Shown here: positions 7,834 through 15,760 of the stretch, piece by piece
Numbering within the stretch: the first letter of the stretch is position 1
How the letters are laid out: the number at the start of each line of letters is the position of its first letter
NCBI GenBank assembly: GCA_945913285.1
Contig: CAMEDD010000007.1
Coordinates: forward strand, 1 to 64,000
DNA: 64,000 nucleotides
Reading direction: 5' to 3'
Source of the DNA: Candidatus Sulfopaludibacter sp. SbA3
GTDB taxonomy: Bacteria > Pseudomonadota > Alphaproteobacteria > Caulobacterales > Hyphomonadaceae
Translations under genes and position numbers: made by a program
Notes under the pieces: generated by a model
What the model was told of the DNA's origin: nothing
What the model saw: the letters and a program-made list of their open reading frames with translations, nothing else
Database searches by the model: none

Positions 7834-8817
7834 ATGCCCGAATTTCGCACTATAGATGCAGGCGCTGCGCAGATCCGCGTGGCCCTCGAAGGCACCGGCC
7901 CGCTTGTTCTGATGGTGCACGGCTTTCCGGAGAGCTGGTATTCCTGGCGCCACCAGATCGCCCCCATCGCCGCCGCCGGCTTCACCGCCGCTGCGATGGA
8001 CGTGCGCGGCTATGGCGGCTCGTCCCGCCTGCCGGAGGTTGCGGACTACCGGATGGAGGCGCTGATCGGCGACATCCTCGGCGTCGGCGCTGCGCTGTCG
8101 CCCGGCGTGCCCTTCACCCTCATCGGCCATGACTGGGGCGCGCCGCAGGTCTGGAACACGTCCCTCCTCCACCCGGACCGGATCGCCGCCGTCGCGGCGC
8201 TCTCGGTGCCCTTCTTCGGGGCGCCGGAGTTTTCCTTCGACGATGTGATCCAGCGCGTCTTCGACGATCGCAACCGGTTCTTCTACCAGTCCTACTTCCG
8301 GGACCCCGGCCGCGCCGAGGCCGCGCTCGAAGCAAATCTCACCGCCTTCCTCAAGGGGTTCTATTTCTCCATCTCGGGCGATGCGAAAGAGGGCGACTGG
8401 AAACTTGGCCTCCCTTCGAGCGCCACGCTCATGGACACCCTGACGGTGCCGGACGTGATGCCTTACTGGATGACCGGCGCCGACCTCGCTTTCTATGAAG
8501 CTGAGTTCAAACGCTCAGGCCTGTTCGGCCCGATGAGCCGCTACCGCAACCACACGCGCGACTTTGAATTCCTCTCGCCCTTCCGGGGCCGGACCATCGC
8601 TCAGCCGGCCTGCTTCATCGCGGGCGACAAGGACCCGGCCTTCAACGGCTTCGGGCTGGTGGACGACCCGATCGGTAAGATGCGCCCCGCCGTCCCGAAT
8701 CTTGAGACGGCCGTCGTTCTTCCTGGCTGCGGCCACTGGACCCAGCAGGAACGCCCCGCTGAGGTCAACGCCGCGCTTGTGCCGTGGCTGACGAGCCTGA
8801 AGGCACGCGTGGTGTGA
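7834..8817 (+). CDS. Soluble epoxide hydrolase, alpha/beta-hydrolase fold
   Basis: A 327-residue alpha/beta hydrolase very like bacterial soluble epoxide hydrolases, which open epoxides to vicinal diols through an Asp-ester intermediate. The oxyanion motif HGFPESWYSWRHQ starts at residue 29, the nucleophile Asp is at about residue 100 in GHDWGAPQVW, and the catalytic His lies in GCGHWTQQERP. A cap-domain Tyr is likely in FFYQSYFRD. The ATG at 7834 has AAGGGGAGG upstream. The gene is divergent from TerC and monocistronic. Its natural substrate is unknown; together with the nearby SDR and hydratase genes it fits a xenobiotic or lipid catabolism theme. Confidence 0.92.
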   Translation: MPEFRTIDAGAAQIRVALEGTGPLVLMVHGFPESWYSWRHQIAPIAAAGFTAAAMDVRGYGGSSRLPEVADYRMEALIGDILGVGAALSPGVPFTLIGHDWGAPQVWNTSLLHPDRIAAVAALSVPFFGAPEFSFDDVIQRVFDDRNRFFYQSYFRDPGRAEAALEANLTAFLKGFYFSISGDAKEGDWKLGLPSSATLMDTLTVPDVMPYWMTGADLAFYEAEFKRSGLFGPMSRYRNHTRDFEFLSPFRGRTIAQPACFIAGDKDPAFNGFGLVDDPIGKMRPAVPNLETAVVLPGCGHWTQQERPAEVNAALVPWLTSLKARVV

Positions 8818-8888
8818 GGCAATCAAATCCAGCTATCAATTTTCGCCTCGCATGATTAGCTGACAGCTTTCCGCAGGAGACCTGATTG

Positions 8889-9320
8889 ATGTTACGTAGC
8901 CTTGCCCTCGCCGCCCTCCTCGCCGCCGCCCCGCTTGCCGCCCATGCGGATGAAGTCTGGGCCCTGCCCAGCGGCAACCAGATCGTCTATGAGCGCGACG
9001 CCGGCGCCACGGCCATCCTGAGCTACAAGCCGGAAGGCGGCCTTGAGCCGGGTTATATCTTCGTGCCAGGCCTTGGTGGGTATTTTAGTGGCCGCGGCGC
9101 CTACCAGGGGTACTGGGTTGAAGCGGCCGATGCCGGGCCCGTCTGCGCCGCCAGCCTCGTCGACGCCGAAGGCAAGACCTGGCAACGCTGAGGCGTCGCC
9201 GAAGTGAAGTTCCAGAAGCCAGATTTTCCGTCCAAGATCGCGTTGAAGCGCGGCGATTGCTTCGGCCCCGCCAAGCAGAAGATCTCGGCCCAGCCGGTTG
9301 TGGGCGCCGGGATTCAATAA
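8889..9320 (+). pseudogene. Exported-protein gene interrupted by an in-frame TGA
   Basis: A 100-codon frame starting MLRSLALAALLAAAPLAAHA (clear signal peptide, AGGAG upstream) ends at TGA 9189-9191. The same frame then continues open for 42 more sense codons to TAA at 9320, coding GVAEVKFQKPDFPSKIALK and a Cys-containing RGDCFGPAKQKI tail with the composition of a real protein. A single change of TGG to TGA after TWQR explains this. So the 143-residue original is probably truncated. Stop-codon readthrough is possible but no support is seen. I do not recognise the family; the mature part carries one Cys in each half (PVCAAS, RGDCFG), a possible disulfide pair. Confidence 0.65.
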
Positions 9321-9406
9321 TCCGCAAACGGAACGTTAAGCGCGATCCCATCTCGACATCACGGTGAAAGCCGGGATGAGGCTCAGGACGTGGTCGCCCG
9401 CCCGGT

Positions 9407-10180
9407 TTACCGCGTTTGCCCGCCATCGACCGCAATCACGGCGCCGTTGATGAAACTCGCCCGCTCGGACAAGAGAAACGCTGCCGTATCGCCGATCTCC
9501 TGCGGCGTGCCGAATCGCTTCATCGGCACCTCCCGCTTGATCCAGCGCCACCAGTTCTCCGCGCGCGGTCCAGTTGACTGTTTCTCCCAATTGTTCCCGG
9601 CAAAGATGATATTGCCCGGCGCGATCGTATTGACACGGACTTTCGTATCGAAGGCAAACCGCGCCACACTGGTCGAGAGATGGTTCACCGCCGCTTTGGT
9701 CGCGCCGTAGTCGAGCGGCGTGCCGAGCGCGCCAAGCCCTGCAATCGAGCTGATGAACAGGAAACTGCCGCCGCCATTCTTCGCCATGCGCGGAATGGCG
9801 CCGCGCGCCAGCCGGAAGGCAGAGTTCAGGTTCTGGTCGAGCCCCGCCTGCCACTCATCGTCCGACACATCGAGACCCAACGGCGACGGCGACAGCCCCA
9901 CGTTCGCCACCGCCCCGGTGATCGGCCCGAACTCCGCCTCGCATTTGGCCAGCGCTTCCTCGATCGGCGCGGTCTGCGTCAGGTCGCCCGCAAAGCTCCA
10001 GACCCTGTCCGAGCCGAAGCGCTTTGCAAACTCAGCTTTCGTCTCGGCCAGCGCCTCGGCCCCGCGCGCCGTCAGCGCCACTTTCGCGCCCTCGCCCAAG
10101 AGGCTCTCGGCGATGCCATAGCCAATGCCCCGGCTCGCGCCCGCAATGAAGATCACCTTGTCCTTCAGTCCGAAATCCAT
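9407..10180 (-). CDS. SDR family oxidoreductase
   Basis: A 257-residue classical short-chain dehydrogenase/reductase. The cofactor-binding GASRGIG is at residues 14-20, with an ANVG motif near residue 95. The catalytic Ser lies in FISSIAG and the Tyr-Lys pair in YGATK. The C-terminal AFLLSERASFINGAVIAVDGG is standard. The start at 10180 has GGAGGAGA upstream; a much longer frame further upstream is without homology and was rejected. The family interconverts alcohols and ketones with NAD(P)H, and the substrate cannot be told from sequence. It is divergent from the glycerophosphodiesterase gene. Confidence 0.92.
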   Translation of the reverse strand: MDFGLKDKVIFIAGASRGIGYGIAESLLGEGAKVALTARGAEALAETKAEFAKRFGSDRVWSFAGDLTQTAPIEEALAKCEAEFGPITGAVANVGLSPSPLGLDVSDDEWQAGLDQNLNSAFRLARGAIPRMAKNGGGSFLFISSIAGLGALGTPLDYGATKAAVNHLSTSVARFAFDTKVRVNTIAPGNIIFAGNNWEKQSTGPRAENWWRWIKREVPMKRFGTPQEIGDTAAFLLSERASFINGAVIAVDGGQTR

Positions 10181-10315
10181 GTCCGTCTCCTCCGTTTTGT
10201 CCATGCTGGCGCTGCCCGCCGGGAAAGGCCAGACATCACGTTGCGAGAAGCCCTCACGAAGCGAGATGCGGCCGTCACAAAAGCATGCGATGAGATGCGT
10301 CCAACAGGAGAACTG

Positions 10316-11302
10316 ATGATGCGCCATGTCCTGACCGCTGCCTTCCTTAGCCTCCTTGCAGCCTGCGCCACACCGTCTGTAATGCCGGGTCCGGAACAGA
10401 CCGTCGTAATCGCCCATCGCGGCGCCAGCGGTGAGCGGCCGGAACATACGCTCGAAGCCTACCGTCTCGCGATCGCGCAAGGCGCAGACTACATCGAGCC
10501 GGACCTTGTGATGAGCGCCGACGGCGTCCTGATGGCCCGGCATGATCCGTGGCTGTCGGACTCGACTGACATCGCCGCGCGGCCCGGGTTTGCGGGCCGA
10601 AAACGGACGCTGACCGGGCCGGAAGGCCAAACCCTGACGGACTGGTGGACTTTCGATTTCACGGCCGCCGAGCTGAAAACGCTACGCGCGAAGCAGGTCC
10701 GCGATGGCCGGTCAAAGTCCTATGACGGACTTTATGATATCCCCACATTTGATGAGATCATCGCCCTAGCGAAGCGCGACGGCGCCGCGCGGGGCCGGGT
10801 GGTCGGGCTTTATCCCGAAACGAAATGGCCTGCCGAACACATCGCCGCCGGCCTCGATATGGCGGCGGCGATGGTGGACGCCCTCACCGCGGCCGGTCTC
10901 GACGGACCAGACGCAAACGTCTTCATACAGAGTTTCGAGCCGGAAATCTTGAAAACCCTCAGTAAGCGGATCGAAACGCCGCGCGTCCAGCTTGTTTTTC
11001 CGCGTGACTGGCAACCCGGCGCGCACGCCAATATCCCGCTAGCCGAGATCGCGACTTATGCCCAAGGTGTCGGGCCATACAAATCCCTGCTGATTGACCC
11101 GGATACCGGCGCGCCGACAGGGTATGCCGCCGAGGCCCGGGCGCTTGGCCTTGCCGTCCACACCTGGACTTTCCGCGACGATGACAAGCCCGACTGGGCG
11201 GCAACGCCCGAGGAGGAGATCCGGGCCGCCCTCGCGGCTGGCGCGACCGGCTTCTTTACAGACTTCCCGGCCACGGGCCGCCGGGTAGTTGAAAGTCCCT
11301 GA
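10316..11302 (+). CDS. Glycerophosphodiester phosphodiesterase, exported lipoprotein
   Basis: A 328-residue enzyme that hydrolyses deacylated phospholipids (glycerophosphodiesters) to glycerol-3-phosphate and an alcohol. A signal peptide with lipobox LLAACA places it in the envelope. The GDPD signature is clear: IAHRGASGERPEHTLEAY, then YIEPDLVMSADGVLMARHD, giving the catalytic His pair and the Glu/Asp metal ligands. Later motifs include GLYPETKWP, FIQSFEPE and TWTFRDDD. Length fits the periplasmic GlpQ type rather than the shorter cytosolic type. AGGAG lies just before the ATG at 10316. No glycerol-phosphate transporter is adjacent. Confidence 0.93.
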   Translation: MMRHVLTAAFLSLLAACATPSVMPGPEQTVVIAHRGASGERPEHTLEAYRLAIAQGADYIEPDLVMSADGVLMARHDPWLSDSTDIAARPGFAGRKRTLTGPEGQTLTDWWTFDFTAAELKTLRAKQVRDGRSKSYDGLYDIPTFDEIIALAKRDGAARGRVVGLYPETKWPAEHIAAGLDMAAAMVDALTAAGLDGPDANVFIQSFEPEILKTLSKRIETPRVQLVFPRDWQPGAHANIPLAEIATYAQGVGPYKSLLIDPDTGAPTGYAAEARALGLAVHTWTFRDDDKPDWAATPEEEIRAALAAGATGFFTDFPATGRRVVESP

Positions 11303-11332
11303 CGCGCCAACGCGGGCCAGATCGACACCCGG

Positions 11333-11578
11333 TCATGTATGCACCGCGTGGACGCCCGCAGCCACCTCGCGCCGGAGCGCTGCCGGCGCGATGATCTGCG
11401 CTTCGTTGCCGGGCTGAAGCCATTGCAGCCGTGCCAAACGCAAAATCTCCACAGCAATGCGCGCCCGCCTCCAGCCCGGTCTCGCAAAGTCCGGACATGC
11501 CGCTTCAAAGGCCGCGGCCGCCCTCGGGTTCATGTCGCGCGCCAGCGTGTCGATCTCGTTATCGGCCTGAAAACTGAT
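11333..11578 (-). CDS. Small hypothetical protein with an apparent ATC start
   Basis: An open frame encodes about 81 residues (after the first codon SFQADNEIDTLARDMNPRAA, then FARPGWRRARIAVEILRLAR and a LQPGNEAQII segment). It has protein-like composition with two amphipathic helices. A strong ribosome-binding sequence AAGGAG precedes the codon ATC at 11576-11578 with 6-base spacing, exactly where an ATG would be expected. Either the start has mutated from ATG and the gene is silenced, or translation begins at ATC or at the internal ATG at 11533. No family is recognised. It ends 31 bases from the convergent glycerophosphodiesterase gene. Confidence 0.4.
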   Translation of the reverse strand: MSFQADNEIDTLARDMNPRAAAAFEAACPDFARPGWRRARIAVEILRLARLQWLQPGNEAQIIAPAALRREVAAGVHAVHT

Positions 11579-11614
11579 GTCAGTCTCCTTGATCTTGACA
11601 GATGGGGGACGAAG

Positions 11615-11641
11615 AAAAAAAGCCCGCCTCTCGGGGGGGGG
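11615..11641 (-). terminator. Possible Rho-independent terminator
   Basis: On the minus strand a run of nine C residues, GA and then GAGGCGGGC can fold into an imperfect GC-rich hairpin followed by seven T residues. It could end transcripts from the DUF6614 gene about 180 bases upstream. The nine-G run (plus strand) is unusual in itself. Pairing includes a mismatch, so confidence is modest. Confidence 0.4.
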
Positions 11642-11818
11642 TGTCTGCCCAGCGCGGGAACCTTGTCAGGTTCGAGGCCAGTCATACGCAAACGCGCGCG
11701 CCGCTTTGCGGTGCGTCGGGTCGGTCTGCTGGCTGATCATGCGTGTGAACTTGCGCCCTGCATGACGCCGTCATTCGGCGGCGTCAGTTTCCCTTCGCCC
11801 TTGAAATCGGCAAAGGGA

Positions 11819-12169
11819 TCAAAGGAGCGCGATGCGCTCGCGTTGCTCAGGATCCGGGTATGGCCGGTAGAGCCCAACTTCCATCGACCCGATCAGGCTG
11901 TGCATGAATTCGTAGCGGCGGGTATGTTCGTCATCCATCTTTGACAGGAGACTGAAAGCCTTTTCCAGCTCGCTCATGCTCTCGACTTCGATTTCGATGA
12001 GAAAGTCGGTATGCTGACCAGAGGCGAGGCCAAACTTGCGGCGCAGCAGGCGCCAGTCGCTGATGATCTTCTCGGATTTCAGGTGGCCGAGCCAGGCATC
12101 TGCGGCAGCCGCGAACTGGAGCGCGCGGTCTCCGCTCTTGAGCTCAACCATGCAATGATAAAGGTTCAT
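11819..12169 (-). CDS. DUF6614 family protein
   Basis: A 116-residue cytosolic protein beginning MNLYHCMVELKSGDRALQFA, matching from memory the DUF6614 family common in alphaproteobacteria. Conserved-looking parts are AAADAWLGHLKSEKIISDWR, RRKFGLASG, a FLIEIEVESM strand and the terminal VGLYRPYPDPE. The pattern of alternating strands and helices suggests a ferredoxin-like, dimeric alpha/beta-barrel fold, but no activity is established. An in-frame ATG 10 codons upstream lacks the conserved start and was not used. The divergent promoter region carries a nested inverted repeat. Confidence 0.8.
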   Translation of the reverse strand: MNLYHCMVELKSGDRALQFAAAADAWLGHLKSEKIISDWRLLRRKFGLASGQHTDFLIEIEVESMSELEKAFSLLSKMDDEHTRRYEFMHSLIGSMEVGLYRPYPDPEQRERIALL

Positions 12170-12201
12170 GGGTTTCGTCCTGCGGCTTGTTTCGGCCAAA
12201 G

Positions 12202-12232
12202 AATGATATCAAACCGAGGTTTAAAAATCATT
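12202..12232. promoter_or_regulatory. Nested inverted repeat, operator-like
   Basis: Between the divergent DUF6614 and alpha/beta-hydrolase genes lies AATGAT, then AAACC-GA-GGTTT, then ATCATT. The inner 5-bp arms are separated by 2 bases; the outer 6-bp arms flank them with 3 and 4 bases between. This AT-rich nested symmetry in a 218-base divergent spacer is what a dimeric repressor site looks like. No regulator is adjacent. The remainder of the spacer shows nothing else recognisable. Confidence 0.4.
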
Positions 12233-12387
12233 AGGCACGGCGGTCCATTTTCGCCGGTTCCCGTCAGACACAGGCAAGCAGGCGGGCTCGCGGCACAAAC
12301 AGGCATCGGGCGCAGGCCGATTGTTTCGTGGCTGCATTGACGGGATGGCCGGTTCGCCGAAAAGTCAGAATTCGGAGATATGCCTGC

Positions 12388-13143
12388 ATGACCGATTCAA
12401 TCGAACACGCCGTCAGAGCCCTGCTCGCCGAGCTTGTGCCCACCTCGCCGAGCGCGGCGCCCGGCCAGAACATGCTCGCGCCCAATGCACGATGCGATGC
12501 CGGCGAGACGCCGTTATGGCGCGCGCACGCGGGCCCGGCGACCTTGTTCGTCCACGGCTGGAACGATACGCATAGGATCTGGCGCCAGTTCGCGCAGGAT
12601 TTTATCGTGAATTCGCGGCCCGTGTTGTTGATGGACCTGCCCGGCCATGGCGCCTCAAAGTCTGCTGATTTCGGGGGTGAGGCTGCGGGCCAATCGGTCT
12701 ATACCGTGTGCGAAGCCGAAGCGCCAATCGACGCCATCATCGCGCATTCGTTCGGGTGTGTGGCCACAGCGAATGCGCTGAAACGCGGGGCGAAGGCGGA
12801 TTACGTCATCCTGATCGCACCGCCCGTTCTCGGCTGGGCCGAAAGCAAGCGGCGGATCGGCGTGGACCCCGCCGCGCTTCAACGCGCGCTGGAAATCGTG
12901 GCCGCGTCGGGCGGCGGCGAAATCGGACCGTTCGACTTCGAAGCCGCCTTATCGAATTTTGCTGGCAAACTGCTGTTCGTCGGCTCGGATGCTGACACCG
13001 TTTGCCCGCTGGATGACATAGCAGCCGTTGCCGCCAAATTGGCGGGCGCGGAAGTCTGCGGCGTCTCCGGGCTCGATCACCGCGAACTTTGCCTTGATCG
13101 CAATGTACTGGCGAACCTTCGGGCATTCCTGGGCTATGACTGA
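12388..13143 (+). CDS. Alpha/beta hydrolase
   Basis: A 251-residue alpha/beta-hydrolase fold protein. The oxyanion region LFVHGWNDTHRIWRQFAQDF is followed by LMDLPGHGAS, and the nucleophile elbow is AHSFGC (Ser flanked as A-H-S-F-G, a variant of GxSxG). The acidic residue is probably the Asp in FVGSDADTVCPL, and the His is in GLDHRELC. Substrates are unknown; esterases and lipase-like enzymes share this layout. The N-terminal 50 residues precede the first strand and lack a signal peptide, so it is cytosolic. The gene is single, divergent from DUF6614. Confidence 0.85.
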   Translation: MTDSIEHAVRALLAELVPTSPSAAPGQNMLAPNARCDAGETPLWRAHAGPATLFVHGWNDTHRIWRQFAQDFIVNSRPVLLMDLPGHGASKSADFGGEAAGQSVYTVCEAEAPIDAIIAHSFGCVATANALKRGAKADYVILIAPPVLGWAESKRRIGVDPAALQRALEIVAASGGGEIGPFDFEAALSNFAGKLLFVGSDADTVCPLDDIAAVAAKLAGAEVCGVSGLDHRELCLDRNVLANLRAFLGYD

Positions 13144-13236
13144 AGTCGCGCTGTGCAAGATCGTCCATACCTAGCCACTGGTCCCGACTCCCGCTCATTC
13201 AAGAGCGCAAGTCCGACGCCCGAAAGGCGACACCAC

Positions 13237-13389
13237 ATGTCTGCTGGGAGTTTTACCGCCGCAATCGCCGCGAGCCGCCTTGCGCTCCCAGCCATGGCGC
13301 TGCGCGTCACGACCGTTTTCCCGCGCGAGGAAGACGGCTGGAAACGCGTGCTGCGCTATGCGGACAGAATTGTTCCAACCGCTGGCTGA
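13237..13389 (+). CDS. Small open frame, doubtful
   Basis: A 50-codon frame ([20 protein letters not shown] onward, ending [11 protein letters not shown]) precedes rnhB by 4 bases, with GAAAGGCG upstream of its ATG. Composition is protein-like but there is no recognised homology, and it could be a remnant or a chance frame. The spacing to rnhB would allow coupled translation. Nothing else is seen in the 250-base gap between the hydrolase and rnhB. Confidence 0.25.
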   Translation: MSAGSFTAAIAASRLALPAMALRVTTVFPREEDGWKRVLRYADRIVPTAG

Positions 13390-13393
13390 AACG

Positions 13394-13966
13394 ATGCCAT
13401 CCCTCCTCACCTGCGGCGTTGATGAAGCCGGGCGCGGCCCCTGGGCTGGGCCCGTCACCGCAGCCGCGGTGATCCTTGATCCGGGGCGCCCCATTGCCGG
13501 ACTAACGGACTCTAAGAAACTCTCCGAAGCCGCCCGCGACCGGCTTGCGCCGGAGATCCGCGCCCGCGCGCTCGCCTGGGCCGTCGCAGAGGCGAGCCCC
13601 GAGGAGATCGACCGCTTCAACATCCGCGAAGCCACCTTCCTTGCCATGACGCGGGCCATCGCCGCCCTCGCCCGCGCCCCCGGCGCGGTCCTGATCGACG
13701 GCAATGCCCTGCCGAAAAACCTGCCCGCGCCCGCCCGCGCCATCGTCAAAGGCGATCTGACCGAGCCCGCTATCTCCGCCGCATCGATCCTCGCCAAGAC
13801 GCACCGCGACGCGCAGATGAAGGCCTTCTGCACTGAGCACCCCGGCTACGGCTTCAGCCAGCACAAGGGCTATGGCACCGCCGCCCACGCAGAGGCGCTT
13901 ACGCGGCTCGGCCCTTGCGCCATTCACCGGATGACATTCGCGCCGGTCCGCCGAGCCCTCGCCTGA
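13394..13966 (+). CDS. rnhB: Ribonuclease HII
   Basis: A 190-residue ribonuclease HII, which cuts the RNA strand of RNA/DNA hybrids and starts removal of misincorporated ribonucleotides. Catalytic acidic residues are visible: Asp10 and Glu11 in [15 protein letters not shown], the Asp in LIDGNAL, and the Asp in AKTHRD. The substrate-binding stretch [16 protein letters not shown] and the C-terminal [12 protein letters not shown] are intact. Length is normal. The ATG at 13394 begins right at the conserved strand; longer starts upstream lack homology. Confidence 0.96.
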   Translation: MPSLLTCGVDEAGRGPWAGPVTAAAVILDPGRPIAGLTDSKKLSEAARDRLAPEIRARALAWAVAEASPEEIDRFNIREATFLAMTRAIAALARAPGAVLIDGNALPKNLPAPARAIVKGDLTEPAISAASILAKTHRDAQMKAFCTEHPGYGFSQHKGYGTAAHAEALTRLGPCAIHRMTFAPVRRALA

Positions 13967-14070
13967 AGCCGACGCAGCGTCAGGGCGCCAAAGTCAAGGT
14001 TTGCCAAGCTTCGCAGCGCGGCGCAGAATGTGGTCACACGGCGCGTCAGACGCCGCCCGGAGGAACTCGC

Positions 14071-15309
14071 ATGACCTACGATCTCGTCATCGTCGGCGGC
14101 GGCATTGGCGGCAGCGCGCTTGCCGCTGTCACGGCCCGCGCCGGACGCAACGTGCTGCTGCTAGAGAAATCAGAGCATTACGAAGACCGTGTGCGCGGCG
14201 AATGGATCGCGCCCTGGGGCGTCACCGAAACCAAGCGCCTAGGCCTCTACGATCTGCTGATGTCGGCCGGCGGCCACCATATCACCGACCACGTCACCTA
14301 TGACGAAAGCCTTGCCCCGGCAGACTGCGAAGCCGCCCCGCTGCCCCTCGGCATCTTTGCCGCCGATGTGCCGGGCCCGCTCTGCCTCGGCCACCCGCGC
14401 CATTGCCAGACGCTGTATGACGCCGCACGCGCCGAAGGCGCCACCTGCCTGCGCCCAGTCATCGTCGACGCCATCACGCTCGGCGCGAGCCCCTCGGTGA
14501 CGTACACGCACAATGGCCAGCAACACACCGCTCATGCGCCGCTGATCGTCGGCGCCGAAGGCCGCCAGTCCGAAGTGCGCGCCGCCTCCGGCATTCAACT
14601 GCACCAGGACAAGCCGCACCACTGGTTCGCGGGGCTTCTCGTCGAGAACGTCAAAGGTTGGAACCCCACCCGGCAGGCGATCGGCACCGAGGACAGTTTC
14701 GGCTTCCTCGCCTTTCCGCAGGGCGAGGGGCGCGTCCGCGTCTATGGGGGTTATGCCCTTGAGGAGAAGGGCCGCTTCAACGGCGAAGACGGCGCCCGCC
14801 GTTTCCTCGAAGCCTTCCGCATGTCCTGCGCGCCGGATAACGCCGCCCTCGCCGCCGGCACGCCGGCTGGCCCGCTTTTTTCCTATTTCAACAATGACAG
14901 CTGGACGGACGAACCCTTCGCTCCGGGCTGCGTCCTCATCGGCGACGCGGCCGGCTGGAACGATCCGATCAATGGCCTTGGCCTCTCGATCACGTACCGC
15001 GACGTACGCATCGTCTCCGACATCCTTAAGGAAACACTGGCGGACGCCGCACCTAACTTCGCTCCGTATGCGAAGGAACGGACCGAACGCATGCGCCGCC
15101 TGCGCTTTGCAGGACAGCTGCAGGCGAAGCTTGACATGGAGTTCGGCGAGGCTGCCCGCGAGCGCCGCCGCCTCTATCACGAGCGCAAGACGGCCGACCC
15201 GACCCTCGGCCTCCACGGTGTCGCCATCATGGCCGGGCCCGAACACGTCCCCGCGGAGATCTTCACCGAAGCCCACCGCGCCCGCGTGCTCGGACTGGAG
15301 ACCGCATGA
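14071..15309 (+). CDS. FAD-dependent oxidoreductase (monooxygenase-like)
   Basis: A 412-residue flavoprotein of the PHBH/geranylgeranyl-reductase-like group. The N-terminal dinucleotide motif VIVGGGIGGSALAA is at residues 6-19, the middle carries LIVGAEGRQSEVR, and the second FAD motif VLIGDAAGWNDPINGLGLS is near residue 290. Such enzymes hydroxylate aromatic or isoprenoid substrates using NAD(P)H and oxygen, or reduce double bonds. GGAGGA precedes the ATG. The stop overlaps the start of a SnoaL-like gene by four bases (ATGA), so the two are translationally coupled and probably act on the same small molecule. The substrate is unknown. Confidence 0.85.
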   Translation: MTYDLVIVGGGIGGSALAAVTARAGRNVLLLEKSEHYEDRVRGEWIAPWGVTETKRLGLYDLLMSAGGHHITDHVTYDESLAPADCEAAPLPLGIFAADVPGPLCLGHPRHCQTLYDAARAEGATCLRPVIVDAITLGASPSVTYTHNGQQHTAHAPLIVGAEGRQSEVRAASGIQLHQDKPHHWFAGLLVENVKGWNPTRQAIGTEDSFGFLAFPQGEGRVRVYGGYALEEKGRFNGEDGARRFLEAFRMSCAPDNAALAAGTPAGPLFSYFNNDSWTDEPFAPGCVLIGDAAGWNDPINGLGLSITYRDVRIVSDILKETLADAAPNFAPYAKERTERMRRLRFAGQLQAKLDMEFGEAARERRRLYHERKTADPTLGLHGVAIMAGPEHVPAEIFTEAHRARVLGLETA

Positions 15310-15665
15310 CGCTCGATATCGAGACCTTCAACGCCGCCTGGCTCGGCGCCTGGAGCGCCAAGGATGTGGACAAGCTCTTGTGCTACTATTCCGCCGACAC
15401 CGTCTACAAGGACACCCAGACGGCGGCCGGCCTCACCGGCCATTCCCAGCTGCGCCCCTATCTCGAAGGCCTTTTCGCGTCGACCCCGAAGATGATCTAC
15501 ACCCCAGACGAAACCTGGCCGATCCCCGGCGGCTTCTGCGGCCGCTGGTACTGCGCCATTGGCGAGACCGGCTTGGACGCGTCCATGCGCGGTTTCGACC
15601 TCTGCCTCGTGCGTGATGGCAAGATCACCCTGAACGAAGTCTATGTCCACTTGATGCCAGCCTGA
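15306..15665 (+). CDS. SnoaL-like/NTF2-fold protein
   Basis: A 119-residue protein of the NTF2-like superfamily, most like SnoaL-type polyketide cyclases or isomerases. The fold shows as an N-terminal helix (IETFNAAWLGAWSAKDVDKL), then YYSADTVYKDTQTA, then the long strands FCGRWYCAIGET and FDLCLVRDGKITLNEVYVH. It could also be an uncatalysed binding protein of the same fold. Its ATG overlaps the flavoprotein stop, arguing for a shared pathway. A short inverted repeat AACCGAG/CTCGGTT just after the stop could slow transcription. Confidence 0.75.
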   Translation: MTLDIETFNAAWLGAWSAKDVDKLLCYYSADTVYKDTQTAAGLTGHSQLRPYLEGLFASTPKMIYTPDETWPIPGGFCGRWYCAIGETGLDASMRGFDLCLVRDGKITLNEVYVHLMPA

Positions 15666-15687
15666 ACCGAGGGCCGCTGCCTCTCGG

Positions 15688-15703
15688 TTAATGCGCCATT
15701 AAC
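15688..15703 (+). promoter_or_regulatory. Perfect CtrA-type binding site
   Basis: TTAA, seven bases, TTAAC: exactly the full CtrA box known from Caulobacter and relatives. It sits inside a 19-bp near-palindrome, GGTTAAT-GCGCC-ATTAACC (15686-15704), 58 bases before the ATG of the GIY-YIG gene. I noticed no second perfect site in the other intergenic stretches I read. CtrA is the cell-cycle response regulator that activates or represses at such sites. That this site works is inference. Confidence 0.6.
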
Positions 15704-15760
15704 CGGAGATCGTTGAATCTCAGCGCGCGCTCCGACAGTGCGAGCGCAAACGGTGGGTTC

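Noticed and set aside
11620-11720. A possible SRP RNA or TPP riboswitch in the GC-rich gap
   Set aside because: Short matches such as CTTGTCAGGT exist, but the invariant GGAAG/AGCAG loop of SRP RNA and the TPP-binding core are absent.
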